From: Hungatella effluvii
GTDB taxonomy: Bacteria > Bacillota > Clostridia > Lachnospirales > Lachnospiraceae
Length of the DNA stretch: 64,000 nucleotides
NCBI RefSeq assembly: GCF_003201875.1
Contig: NZ_QJKD01000001.1
Span: forward strand, 704,079 to 768,078
Reading direction: 5' to 3'
How positions within the stretch are numbered: position 1 is the stretch's first letter; every line of letters begins with the position of its first letter. The translations under genes were made by a program, and so were the position numbers. This document shows, piece after piece, positions 7,435-15,852 of this stretch. The notes under the pieces were generated by a model. That model had not been told where the DNA came from. It saw only the letters and a list, made by a program, of their open reading frames with translations, and searched no databases.

Positions 7435-9663
7435 TTATTCCTGAAGGTATAAGGTTATCTTCGTCATCAGTTTCTTTGCTGCGTCCTCCAGGGATGCGGT
7501 TCCGTCAAAGTAGTCTTTTGAGTATTCCAACAGGATCTGTTTCACTTTCCAGTTCCTGCCGGCGGAATGCTTCACGGTTTTGCAGAACTCTGTCATCCTG
7601 CGGCGAAGCGGCTCGGAGGGCCAGCCAATTTTCATATCGTATGTTCTTCCATCTGCACCGGGGATAATTCCTCCGTATGCATCCACTGACGTTCTCTCCA
7701 CCGTACATAAAAACTCCAGCGCATTCTGATTTACTGCAAATCCATCGTAAAAGTCGGAGCGCTGTACGTCTTCCGACAGAACTGTCTGCAGAAATCCAAT
7801 TGCCAGATCCTGATTCTTACTGGCTTTCGTAATTCCTATGGTGCCATACGGTACATACGTCTCATTGATCAGGATAACGTCCGCTTCCAGTTCTCCCTGG
7901 GCCTGCTCGATAATGGAAGCTCCCTGCCCGAATTCATAAAAGCCATTGATTTCACTTGAATACAGATAGGTACCCTTTTCCAGGAGCCCCCATATGCTGG
8001 ACGGCCGTTTTTCCCTCGTTCCGTCTGAGACTTCGCTTCCATCTATGATCCGCTTCATATTGGTGAGAAATTCCGTTAATTCCGTTTCCCCGACCACATC
8101 ACCTTCCTTTACGATATCATTTAAAAATGCATCTGCGTAAAAAGAAAGAAACGCATCCCTGTCAACCGTCCCGAATACCTGCCCGGTCTCATGAGCCTGA
8201 ACAAAATCAGCCAGCGAAGATAACTGCCCCGCTTCCTTAAACGCCTCTCTCCTGCCGAATGTCATAGGAAGCCCGATTCTGACCGGCACAGAGTAAATCC
8301 GTCCATCCACCCGGCTCTCCTCCGCAATATTGGCCAGAAAATCACCGGAAGCAGTCAAACGCTCTATTTCGTCTGTAATATCAACCAAAACGCCTTTTTC
8401 GATGTAAGATTCCTCTGACAATCCGTCTAAGATCAGAATATCTGGTCCTTCTCCAGCAAGCAGTTCGGCATTTAATATTCGGATATAATCGTCAGCGACT
8501 GCCGCTGACCCTTCTTCCAGGAGAGGCTGAAAATCGATTTTCACGTTGGGATTCTCAATCTGATACTCACTGACCGCCTGACGTATGGTATTGTTGTCGC
8601 TCAGCGAAAATATGGTAAGCTCTTTTTCCGGCTCTACCGGCATATCCGGGTAATAAACGTAATGGGAGAGCTTATTGGTTTCATCCATGGAATTGTAATA
8701 GACAAAGTAATCCTCCTGACTGCCCGCCGCGAATCCTGCGGCATAATATTTCGGGGAACCCATGGTATTGCTCTTTCCCTCTATAATCTGCTCCCAGATT
8801 CCGGAACCATTTTTCAGGACCTGAATTCCAGCCACTGACAACAGACTTATATCACCATTCTCTCTGACAAGGGCCCGGGTTCCAAAGTATTGATTTAAGT
8901 CCAGCGGATATCTGGTCTTTTCTTTGCCGTCTTCTCCGTCATATAATATCAGACTTTTGGAAGCCTCGTCAATGACATAAAACTGGCTGCCGCTGGCGAA
9001 GTAAGAGCTGCCATCACCTGGCAGCTCTGCCAGCTTCTGCTGTCCGGCCCCGTCATATAGGTAAATGTTATTTCCAGATGAGAATATCAGGTTGCCATTT
9101 TCCAATGCGGTAATGGATCGCGGGTAATACTTATACCCATACTCGCTGGTCTCAAGCAGAACAGGGAGATCGAGTTCCTGTCCATATTCCCAATCCCCGG
9201 CCGCGACAACATGGTGTCTGCTGATAACCTCCTGGTCTTCCCCTTCCGAATAGACCGCATACATGTTGTGGTCTTCTCCAAAGGTAATACCAATGCTGCT
9301 GTTTTCATATTTAAGACCAAGCTGATTTAACCATCCACACTCCTTTTCCTCCCAGGTCAGATCCTCAGACAGCAGGTATGCGGTAAATTCTGCTATTCCA
9401 TTCTTTTCTTTCCTGGCAAACAGGACCGGTCTCCCAGCCGGTCCTTCTAAAAAACCGAGTCCGGAATCATATGTGACTCCAGCCGGCAAAGGGACTTCGC
9501 TCTCCGCATACCTTCCCAAAGCCTGATTCTTCTGCGTTCCTGCTGCGGCTCCTTCCGGATCGGATATGACCTTCCCGTCTCTGCCGCACCCATACAGGCT
9601 GGCTGCAGCCGCCAAAATAAGGGTCATCTGCAGCAGCACTCTTTTTATTCTGTTCTTTCTCAT
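7435..9663 (-). CDS. Large lipoprotein: beta-propeller-like domain plus extracellular solute-binding domain
   Basis: 742 residues from an ATG at 9663 with AAGGGG upstream; a longer frame to 9687 lacks a better site. The signal peptide ends in the lipobox LYGC. Residues ~50-330 are beta-rich with repeated YLYDG / LILYDG type strands and look like a propeller. From ~345 the protein follows the family 1 solute-binding pattern (ELTIFSLSDNNTIRQAVSEY, NPNVKIDFQPL, GPDILILDG, VDITDEIERL, YSVPVRIGLPMTFGR). No permease or ATPase gene is adjacent; instead a two-component system follows at once. The likely role is therefore ligand sensing for the kinase rather than, or besides, transport. The length is far above the usual ~430-550 for the binding domain alone because of the N-terminal addition. 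Confidence 0.85.
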   Translation of the reverse strand: MRKNRIKRVLLQMTLILAAAASLYGCGRDGKVISDPEGAAAGTQKNQALGRYAESEVPLPAGVTYDSGLGFLEGPAGRPVLFARKEKNGIAEFTAYLLSEDLTWEEKECGWLNQLGLKYENSSIGITFGEDHNMYAVYSEGEDQEVISRHHVVAAGDWEYGQELDLPVLLETSEYGYKYYPRSITALENGNLIFSSGNNIYLYDGAGQQKLAELPGDGSSYFASGSQFYVIDEASKSLILYDGEDGKEKTRYPLDLNQYFGTRALVRENGDISLLSVAGIQVLKNGSGIWEQIIEGKSNTMGSPKYYAAGFAAGSQEDYFVYYNSMDETNKLSHYVYYPDMPVEPEKELTIFSLSDNNTIRQAVSEYQIENPNVKIDFQPLLEEGSAAVADDYIRILNAELLAGEGPDILILDGLSEESYIEKGVLVDITDEIERLTASGDFLANIAEESRVDGRIYSVPVRIGLPMTFGRREAFKEAGQLSSLADFVQAHETGQVFGTVDRDAFLSFYADAFLNDIVKEGDVVGETELTEFLTNMKRIIDGSEVSDGTREKRPSSIWGLLEKGTYLYSSEINGFYEFGQGASIIEQAQGELEADVILINETYVPYGTIGITKASKNQDLAIGFLQTVLSEDVQRSDFYDGFAVNQNALEFLCTVERTSVDAYGGIIPGADGRTYDMKIGWPSEPLRRRMTEFCKTVKHSAGRNWKVKQILLEYSKDYFDGTASLEDAAKKLMTKITLYLQE

Positions 9664-9925
9664 TAAATACCCCTTTCCGCCGGACACCGGGAAGAAATGT
9701 CCTCCCTGCCGGTGCTCATCGATGCATTTCTCACGAAAGTCATTGTATCATTCCTTTCTCTAAATCATCTCAAATATGGAAAAGTACGGCAGAGTTAGAA
9801 AAATGGCATAAAAACGTAAGAAAACTTTATTTGAATGATATCATTATTTGTAGTAGATTAGAAACATATGAAATATAAACCGGATACACTGCATAAATGT
9901 ACAGGAAGAGGGGAGACGAACAAAT

Positions 9926-11044
9926 ATGAAGCGAATAGTTTGTGCCGTATTAAGCGGTATACTGGTTATGGGAAGTGTCGGATATGGGGGAATGGTCAGC
10001 TACGGAGCGCCATCCTATTCAGAAGCCAATGCGGTGGGTCCTGGTATCAAGGCATCCGTAGGCTTCAACGATTTTCTGGATCAGGAGGTATCAAATCCCA
10101 TTGTAAAGCCGGCCGATAAGTACTCATACGATCAGATGGAAGCCGATATCCAGTCCCTCAAAAATAAGTACGGAGATAAAATCACCGTAAATATCATCGG
10201 TACTTCACTGGATGGAAGGAATATCTATGATATTATCCTGGGCAATCCCGAGGCAAAGTCACAGATTCTTATGCAGGGAGCGATTCATGCCAGGGAGTAT
10301 ATGACGCCTCTGGTGATGATGAGCCAGTTGGAATATGCCCTGGCCTTTTACGATACGGGACACTATAATTATAAATCGATTGCCGATATGCTTAAAAAAG
10401 TGGCCATTCATTTTGTACCCATGACGAATCCCGACGGCGTATCCTTAAGCCAGTTTGGAATCGAGGCCATACGCTCCGATGTGCTGAAACAGGTCATAAG
10501 AGACTGCTATACACGGGATGGGAATCTGAAAAGAACCGCGGATTCTTTCGAAACGTACTTAACAAAGTGGAAAGCAAATGCCGGCGGCGTAGACTTAAAT
10601 TACAATTTTCCATATGGATGGGATGAACTGGCCACAAAGCTGACGGAACCTTCCTCTGCGAGCTACAAGGGTCCGGCTCCTTTCTCCGAACCGGAGAGCC
10701 AGGCACTGGCTAAACTGGCTGACCAGTATCCGTGGGCCATCACAGTCAGCTACCACTCCCAGGGCCAGGTCATCTACTGGACCACAAGCAGTAATGGCGC
10801 GGAGATGGCCTCCAATACGCTGGCTGAGGCTGTCTCGGTCATGACCGGCTACCGCATGGACTCCAGTGACGGCAAAGGAGGCTTCAAAGACTGGATGCAG
10901 TCGAGAAGCGGCGCAGTCCCCGGCGTAACACTGGAAGTCGGAAAAACACCGTGCCCCGTTCCGTTTTCAGAGTTTCCTGAGGTGTGGAAACAGAATAAGG
11001 GAGTCTGGGTGCAGGTTCTCGATTATGTTGTCCGGCGTATCTAA
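9926..11044 (+). CDS. Secreted M14-family zinc carboxypeptidase
   Basis: 372 residues with a signal peptide (MKRIVCAVLSGILVMGSVGYGG...). Zinc ligands are seen in GAIHAREYMT (H121, E124) and SYHSQG (H277). NPDGV, GVDLNYNFPYGW and the catalytic Glu in VTLEVG (E337) follow in the right order, so the M14 active site is complete. The family removes C-terminal residues or cleaves gamma-D-Glu-mDAP peptides in peptidoglycan; in Firmicutes with this domain the cell-wall peptide role is plausible. GGGGAGACG lies upstream of the ATG. The gene stands alone, divergent from the solute-binding lipoprotein, and is closed by a perfect 12-bp hairpin. Confidence 0.9.
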   Translation: MKRIVCAVLSGILVMGSVGYGGMVSYGAPSYSEANAVGPGIKASVGFNDFLDQEVSNPIVKPADKYSYDQMEADIQSLKNKYGDKITVNIIGTSLDGRNIYDIILGNPEAKSQILMQGAIHAREYMTPLVMMSQLEYALAFYDTGHYNYKSIADMLKKVAIHFVPMTNPDGVSLSQFGIEAIRSDVLKQVIRDCYTRDGNLKRTADSFETYLTKWKANAGGVDLNYNFPYGWDELATKLTEPSSASYKGPAPFSEPESQALAKLADQYPWAITVSYHSQGQVIYWTTSSNGAEMASNTLAEAVSVMTGYRMDSSDGKGGFKDWMQSRSGAVPGVTLEVGKTPCPVPFSEFPEVWKQNKGVWVQVLDYVVRRI

Positions 11045-11055
11045 TCCGCCATACA

Positions 11056-11092
11056 GAATCCCAGGCCACTTCAATAAAGAGGCCTGGGATTC
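11056..11092 (+). terminator. Hairpin after the M14 carboxypeptidase gene
   Basis: Perfect 12-bp stem (GAATCCCAGGCC with its complement) and 13-nt loop, beginning 12 bp after the stop. There is no clear U-tract, so it may be a stability hairpin or a weak terminator. Confidence 0.6.
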
Positions 11093-11132
11093 CCCATAAA
11101 CTACCGTCCTATACTTCTGATAACTTTGTTTT

Positions 11133-11276
11133 TCAGAAGCCCAATACAGATAATACCTCCGCCAGCGGCTTACGTTCCTTCACCGCCCCGATAGACGATT
11201 CAGCAGATCCCGGTAATAGAACCTCCCTGCAGCTTGAGTTAAGTGCGGATTCTGAATCATTCTTACATCCAGTCAT
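11133..11276 (-). other. Possible small ORF or gene remnant in a 348-bp gap
   Basis: The gap 11045-11392 holds the M14 hairpin, the rlmH terminator and one small minus-strand frame of 47 codons starting ATG at 11276 (MTGCKNDSESALNSS...) and ending LAEVLSVLGF. No convincing ribosome site precedes it and I do not recognise it. It may be the decayed 3' end of a gene. Nothing else is seen in this gap. Confidence 0.2.
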
Positions 11277-11332
11277 TATATGCTATCTTCATTGATTTTT
11301 AAATGCAAAATGCAATATTTGTAATTTATGGC

Positions 11333-11367
11333 AAAAAAAGAAGACATCCCCCATTGGGAACATCTTC
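11333..11367 (-). terminator. Terminator of the rlmH transcript
   Basis: On the minus strand GAAGATGTTCCC and GGGATGTCTTC form a stem with a short loop followed by seven T residues, 26 bp downstream of the rlmH stop. Confidence 0.8.
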
Positions 11368-11392
11368 TTACAAGCAATCCTCCCTCTCTCCG

Positions 11393-11872
11393 TCACTTAT
11401 GATACGCCTGTCCGTTCATAATCCGGTAACCTCTGTAAATCTGTTCCAGGAGAATCACCCGCATCAGCTGGTGCGGAAATGTCATCCGGGAAAAACTCAG
11501 CAGATAATCGGCCCGGTCGAGGACCCGCTTCGAGAGCCCCAGGGAGCCGCCGATGACGAACACAATCTGGCTGGTTCCCGACACGCCCAGCGAGGCGATT
11601 TTCTCTGACAGTTCCACGGAATCCAGCATCTTTCCCTCGATCGCCAGGGCGATTACGTAAGCTCCCTCCCTGATACTGGCCAGAATCCGGTCCCCCTCCT
11701 TCTCCTTAATCTGATTTTCCAGTGCTTCTCCGGCGTTGTCCGGGGTCTTTTCATCCGCCACCTGGATAATCTCCAGTTTACAGTACCGGCTCAGCCGCTT
11801 ACTGTACTCCTCGATCGCGGCGGTGTAAAATTTTTCTTTTATCTTTCCAACTGTGACCAGCGTTATCTTCAT
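11393..11872 (-). CDS. rlmH: 23S rRNA (pseudouridine1915-N3)-methyltransferase
   Basis: 159 residues, the family's normal size. It opens MKITLVTVGKIKEKF and shows the SPOUT trefoil-knot features of RlmH/YbeA: FVIGGSLGLSKRV and the C-terminal block LSFSRMTFPHQLMRVILLEQIYRGYRI. It methylates pseudouridine 1915 in helix 69 of 23S rRNA using S-adenosylmethionine. It sits 11 bp after the alpha/beta hydrolase gene and may be co-transcribed with it; GAGGAAG precedes the ATG. Confidence 0.96.
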   Translation of the reverse strand: MKITLVTVGKIKEKFYTAAIEEYSKRLSRYCKLEIIQVADEKTPDNAGEALENQIKEKEGDRILASIREGAYVIALAIEGKMLDSVELSEKIASLGVSGTSQIVFVIGGSLGLSKRVLDRADYLLSFSRMTFPHQLMRVILLEQIYRGYRIMNGQAYHK

Positions 11873-11883
11873 GTATCTTCCTC

Positions 11884-12930
11884 TTACTGTTTGACTGCCC
11901 GGCTATCCGGCAGGTTTTTCTTCATCGCCTCCAGAACTCTGCCCGCCACCTGCGCCGCGGATTTCTTCCGCTGGGTTTTCACCCGTTTTACCACTTTTCC
12001 GTCCGGCTTCCGGCTGATTCCGTAGGTGATCCTTAAGAATTCCTCCACCTCGTTCCAGGCCTCCCGGCTCTCCGGAATTAAGTCCATCCCCATCTGGAAT
12101 ACATGGAACATTCCCTCATAGACGGATAAACGGCGGCGTACGCCCGCCTGCTTCAGTTTATCCGCAACTCCCAGCGTATCGCTTAAAAGGACCTCATAGC
12201 TTCCCACCTGCATGAGCACCGGCGGAAATCCCTGAAAATCTCCGAATAACGGCGACAGATACGGATTCTTCGGATCGGCATCTCCGATATAGGAAGAATG
12301 AAACAGCATATTGTCGGTGGAATTACCAAAGAGTGGATCCGTCTCGTAATTATCCGTGTAGCTGGCGCCGCTGTTGGTCATATCGGCCCAGGGGGACATG
12401 GTGATAATTCCTCCCGGCAGAGGAAGCCTGTTATCTCTCAGATACATGACCAGGGCCAAAGCGAGTCCGCCACCCGCGGAATCTCCCGCTACGATGATAT
12501 GATCCGGTTCGTACTCCTTTTCCTGGATCAGCCATTTGTAGGCGTAAACCGCATCCTCTAATGCAGCCGGGTATGGATACTCCGGAGCCACCCGGTAATC
12601 GATCGTGAGCACATCGCCGCCGAAGCTTAACTTGGAGTACCGCACCGCAAATTTCCGGTATATATTCTTCATGGGACCGATATAGCCGCCGCCATGCAGC
12701 TGCAGTATCACACGCCCCGTAAAGATCCCTTCCGGCCGTAAATACTCCATCGGAAACTGTTCCGTCTCCACGATTTCATACTCATAACCGGCAGGACAGA
12801 TCCATGCCGGCTCCACCGGATTCTTTCTCAGCTCTCCGCTCTGAATCGGCTGCTTTAAGGATGTCTCCATCACGTTCTGCATCATGTCACGCACAAGATT
12901 TCCCCGGACGCTCACTCGTTTATCTCTCAT
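11884..12930 (-). CDS. Alpha/beta hydrolase, hormone-sensitive-lipase-like esterase
   Basis: 348 residues. The HSL-family oxyanion motif HGGGYIG and the nucleophile elbow GDSAGGGLAL are present. The Asp is probably in VGSYEVLLSDT and the His in GMFHVFQM. It is likely a cytoplasmic carboxylesterase or deacylase. It follows the condensation-like acyltransferase gene by ~80 bp on the same strand, so the pair may make and remodel an ester or acylated product. The C-terminal ~45 residues are Lys/Arg-rich (KRVKTQRKKSAAQ). AAAGGAT lies upstream of the ATG. Confidence 0.88.
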   Translation of the reverse strand: MRDKRVSVRGNLVRDMMQNVMETSLKQPIQSGELRKNPVEPAWICPAGYEYEIVETEQFPMEYLRPEGIFTGRVILQLHGGGYIGPMKNIYRKFAVRYSKLSFGGDVLTIDYRVAPEYPYPAALEDAVYAYKWLIQEKEYEPDHIIVAGDSAGGGLALALVMYLRDNRLPLPGGIITMSPWADMTNSGASYTDNYETDPLFGNSTDNMLFHSSYIGDADPKNPYLSPLFGDFQGFPPVLMQVGSYEVLLSDTLGVADKLKQAGVRRRLSVYEGMFHVFQMGMDLIPESREAWNEVEEFLRITYGISRKPDGKVVKRVKTQRKKSAAQVAGRVLEAMKKNLPDSRAVKQ

Positions 12931-13012
12931 CTGTTTTATCCTTTCTTTTCAGCCGTCTAACCGCTGTCGCCCCGCCATTTACTCCATTTATCCCTGACCC
13001 GGTTCCCCCGTC

Positions 13013-14869
13013 TTACAGATGAAATCTCCTTTTCAACTCCGTCTTCACGCTTCTGTCGCCCCACTTGATGGTGACAAACAGAATCGCGACAGTGACCACC
13101 ACGGTTATGAGCGCCATCAGAGGGCGTGTCACCAGTCCGGCCGCCCATAAAATGACGGGAATAAAGCTGAAAATGGTGATCGCAATCTGGTACATAAAGT
13201 AACTCTGCCAGTTTAACCGGTTTACTATAATCAAAAATACTACCGCAAGGTCCGCAAACAGAAGTGTGCTCGGAATGCCATAGTTCACCGACCAGCCCGC
13301 GTATCCCGTAGAATGGTCGATCATAACCAGAAGCACCTCCGCCGCAATGGTCTGCAGCACAATTTTAGAAGCCAGATTCGCGTGGCGCATAATCGAATAC
13401 CTCAGAGTCAGCGCCACATAGACGATACAGCCGATGGCTATCACTGACCACATGGACCCTGAATACGTGGCGTAATTGACGATACCCAGTATGGCCGCCA
13501 CAGCGAACAGAATGATGTAAAAAGAGTTGACCACTTCCTTCCACTTCTTCGGATCGTACTGAATCCGCGGATACATCGCCTTATCATCCCGGGAATCCGG
13601 CACACCGTTGCTCTCCGTCTCCACAGAGACTCCCAGCTCCCTCAGAAAGCCGAAAAAGCGGTCCTGAAGCCTCGTATCCTGAAAGACCGAGGTAAATGTC
13701 ACCACCACATGTTCGCCGTACGCACACACGGCGCACTTCATGGGCTGACGCTTTGAGACACCGATCATAAGATGGAAATGCTCGATCTCCTCCTCATACC
13801 CTTTTTCCACTTTGATTGGGCCGATATTAGAGAGTGTCATGGTATAAGCCCTGTCGTTTCTGCGGAAAATCACATTCAGCGCCCCCCATTTCATGAAAAG
13901 CGGGGCGATTCTCAAATACCATTTCTTTTCATTGGAAACATTGTAGGAGATCGTCTCTTCCAGCTTCTCCTTCGTAATATTTTCATCCATCTGGCGGCTT
14001 ACCGCCTCCACCACCTCGGAAAACTCATGCTTTTTCCCGTCTGCCAGAAACTCCAGCAGCGTGACCGCGAAGAAATTGGCCATGGTCTCGGAATCGAAAA
14101 ATGCACGCAAATTGATGGGCAGGCTGATCCCGATGGACCGGTCTCCGATTCCCGCATCCTCATACTCCAGATAAATCGCCCAGATCAGGGCAGCGGCAAG
14201 AAATTTCGTAATGCTTACACCGTAAGACTTGCCGGCCTTTTTCAGTTCCGCAAGGTTTACATAACCATGCAATACACTCTCCTCATCGAGAGGAAGCGGA
14301 TCTCCATTTATATGAAATGCTTTCCGAGTACTGTATTTTCTGCGGGCAACCTCTTTGTAGTTGCGCACATAGCTGTCCTCCACGTTCATGGAGACATCGG
14401 ACGATATCTTCTGCGGAGCCGGATGACCGGTCCTGCCGTCGCGGGTCAAATCCAGGTACCGGTAAACCAGCGCCTTCAGAAAATTGACCGCTCCCAGCCC
14501 ATCCGTTACCGCATGAAACACCTCCAGATTGATCCGTTTCTCATAGTAGCTGACCCGGAACAGATAGTAAGGGCTGGTGCGCGGATCGATATACTTGCAC
14601 GGATACGTGGTTTCCCGCTCGATCACCGGCATCCGTTTATTCGATTCAAAATAGTACCAGAAAAAACCGCGTCTCAGCCTCACCGCAAAGCCTTCGAACT
14701 GAGGCAGTATCTCCTCCAGCGCACGCTGAAGCGTTCCCGGAACCACCTCTTCCTTTAGTGTTGCCGAAATCCTGTATACATTACTCAGATGTTCATTGGC
14801 AATGACCGGAAATATCTTCGCCGTATTGTCAAGACGTCTCCATCTCTCCCCCTGTGGACTCTTCTTCAT
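13013..14869 (-). CDS. Condensation/alcohol-acyltransferase-like enzyme with C-terminal membrane domain
   Basis: 618 residues from the ATG at 14869 (AGGGGT 6 nt upstream); the longer frame to 14941 would run into the mobile hairpin element and is rejected. Residues ~1-430 resemble the chloramphenicol-acetyltransferase/condensation fold, with the catalytic HxxxD motif in VFHAVTDGLGAVNF. The C-terminal ~190 residues contain six or so hydrophobic spans. This layout matches clostridial DUF6320-type proteins annotated as alcohol acetyltransferases. It probably transfers an acyl group to a lipid or secreted acceptor at the membrane, and the esterase downstream may be a partner. The acceptor is unknown. 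Confidence 0.75.
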   Translation of the reverse strand: MKKSPQGERWRRLDNTAKIFPVIANEHLSNVYRISATLKEEVVPGTLQRALEEILPQFEGFAVRLRRGFFWYYFESNKRMPVIERETTYPCKYIDPRTSPYYLFRVSYYEKRINLEVFHAVTDGLGAVNFLKALVYRYLDLTRDGRTGHPAPQKISSDVSMNVEDSYVRNYKEVARRKYSTRKAFHINGDPLPLDEESVLHGYVNLAELKKAGKSYGVSITKFLAAALIWAIYLEYEDAGIGDRSIGISLPINLRAFFDSETMANFFAVTLLEFLADGKKHEFSEVVEAVSRQMDENITKEKLEETISYNVSNEKKWYLRIAPLFMKWGALNVIFRRNDRAYTMTLSNIGPIKVEKGYEEEIEHFHLMIGVSKRQPMKCAVCAYGEHVVVTFTSVFQDTRLQDRFFGFLRELGVSVETESNGVPDSRDDKAMYPRIQYDPKKWKEVVNSFYIILFAVAAILGIVNYATYSGSMWSVIAIGCIVYVALTLRYSIMRHANLASKIVLQTIAAEVLLVMIDHSTGYAGWSVNYGIPSTLLFADLAVVFLIIVNRLNWQSYFMYQIAITIFSFIPVILWAAGLVTRPLMALITVVVTVAILFVTIKWGDRSVKTELKRRFHL

Positions 14870-14929
14870 CGTTGAACCCCTATCCTTTCCAACTGTCAAA
14901 CTTTCCTGAAATGTCAAAGGTAAATGGCC

Positions 14930-15216
14930 GTTACAGTTCACAGACCTGTCGATCTTTGCTTCCCGGTCTGCCCCGGCTGGCTTATGCGTGGTTTCCAGTG
15001 ACTTTGCAGGGGATTAGCAATTCTTAACGCGCAGGATTTTTCGTTCAGGGGAAATTCCCACCTGTCTGAGCGCAGCGAGTTTGGGAATTTTCCCTGGTTT
15101 TTAGAAAAATTCTGCACGTTTAGAAGTGCTTATCCCCGAAACTGGAACTGGAAACCACGCATAAGCCAGCCGGGGCAGACCGGGAAGCAAAGATCGACAG
15201 GGCTGTGAACTGTAAC
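14930..15216. mobile_element. Giant-hairpin mobile element, copy A
   Basis: 287 bp. The outer ~70 bp of each side are complementary with one A-G mismatch (14944/15202), starting GTTACAGTTCAC and ending GTGAACTGTAAC. The interior is the family core: TTCTTAACGCGCA, TTTTTCGTTCAGG, GAGCGCAGCGAGTTT and GGTTTTTAGAAAAATTC, itself imperfectly self-complementary around a ~25-nt apex. Flanks AAATGGCC (14922-14929) and ATATGGCT (15217-15224) agree at 6 of 8 positions, an aged 8-bp target duplication. It lies 14 bp after the GNAT stop and 60 bp before the acyltransferase start, both on minus. The core is forward on the plus strand. Confidence 0.85.
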
Positions 15217-15230
15217 ATATGGCTCTGTTT

Positions 15231-15722
15231 TTAAAACTCCAGAAGCATATCATACCAGACGGCTCCGCCGTGTACCGACCCGGATATCCCCAGACTGCGG
15301 TAGCCGAATTTCTCATAGTAGCGGATCAGACGGTCCTTGCAGGTCAGGATCATGCCCTTTTTTCCCCGCGCCTTCGCCGTTTGAATCAAGTGATTCATCA
15401 GATCGGCCGCGACGCCCTGCCTCCGGTATTCCGGAATCACGTCCAGCCCGAAAATGCTCTGATACATCCCGTCCGCCCGGTGGAGTCCGCTGTCCTCAAA
15501 CATCTCATCCCGTATGCTTCTCTCATCTGTTACACAGCCATTAATAAAACCAATGATTCTCCCGCACTCATCCTCTGCCACAAGAAAGCTTTCCGGAAAT
15601 GTTTCGATCCGCTTCCGAAAAGACTCTCCTGTCGCGGCCTCTGCCGCAGGAAAACATAAAGCTTCCACCTCTGTGACCTGATCCAGGTCCTCTGCTTTCA
15701 CGTTTCTGATTGTATATACCAT
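15231..15722 (-). CDS. GNAT-family N-acetyltransferase
   Basis: 163 residues. The acetyl-CoA binding motif A is GLDVIPEYRRQGVAADLMNHLI, with R/Q-x-x-G-x-A, followed by GMILTCKDRLIRYYEKFGYRSLG, the usual beta4-beta5-alpha4 region. The pattern is closest to small bacterial arylalkylamine/polyamine-type acetyltransferases, but the substrate is not evident. It follows the WalR-like regulator by ~130 bp; GAAGAGGTCG lies before the ATG. Mobile element copy A is inserted 14 bp after its stop. Confidence 0.9.
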   Translation of the reverse strand: MVYTIRNVKAEDLDQVTEVEALCFPAAEAATGESFRKRIETFPESFLVAEDECGRIIGFINGCVTDERSIRDEMFEDSGLHRADGMYQSIFGLDVIPEYRRQGVAADLMNHLIQTAKARGKKGMILTCKDRLIRYYEKFGYRSLGISGSVHGGAVWYDMLLEF

Positions 15723-15737
15723 CTTTACGACCTCTTC

Positions 15738-15845
15738 TCATCCTTCACATTTCGCCGCCGCATACTCCCGGCGGATGAAAGAAAAGGCGGAATCTGCGGC
15801 GTCAGACCTGCAGATATCCTCCTCTTCCATCGTTTCTTCCATCAT
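15738..15845 (-). CDS. Possible 35-residue ORF between regulator and GNAT
   Basis: A minus-strand frame begins MMEETMEEEDICRSD and ends EYAAAKCEG, preceded by AAAGAAGAG, starting 7 bp after the WalR-like stop and ending 15 bp before the GNAT start. Its position in the operon and acidic start are suggestive, but no family is recognised and it could be chance. Confidence 0.25.
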   Translation of the reverse strand: MMEETMEEEDICRSDAADSAFSFIRREYAAAKCEG

Positions 15846-15852
15846 CTCTTCT

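Noticed and set aside
13772..14758. 328-residue plus-strand frame
   Set aside because: It is antisense to the condensation-like acyltransferase with its HxxxD motif, and shows no family of its own.
14870..14941. N-terminal extension of the acyltransferase-like gene
   Set aside because: It would start inside mobile hairpin copy A and has no better ribosome site than the ATG at 14869.
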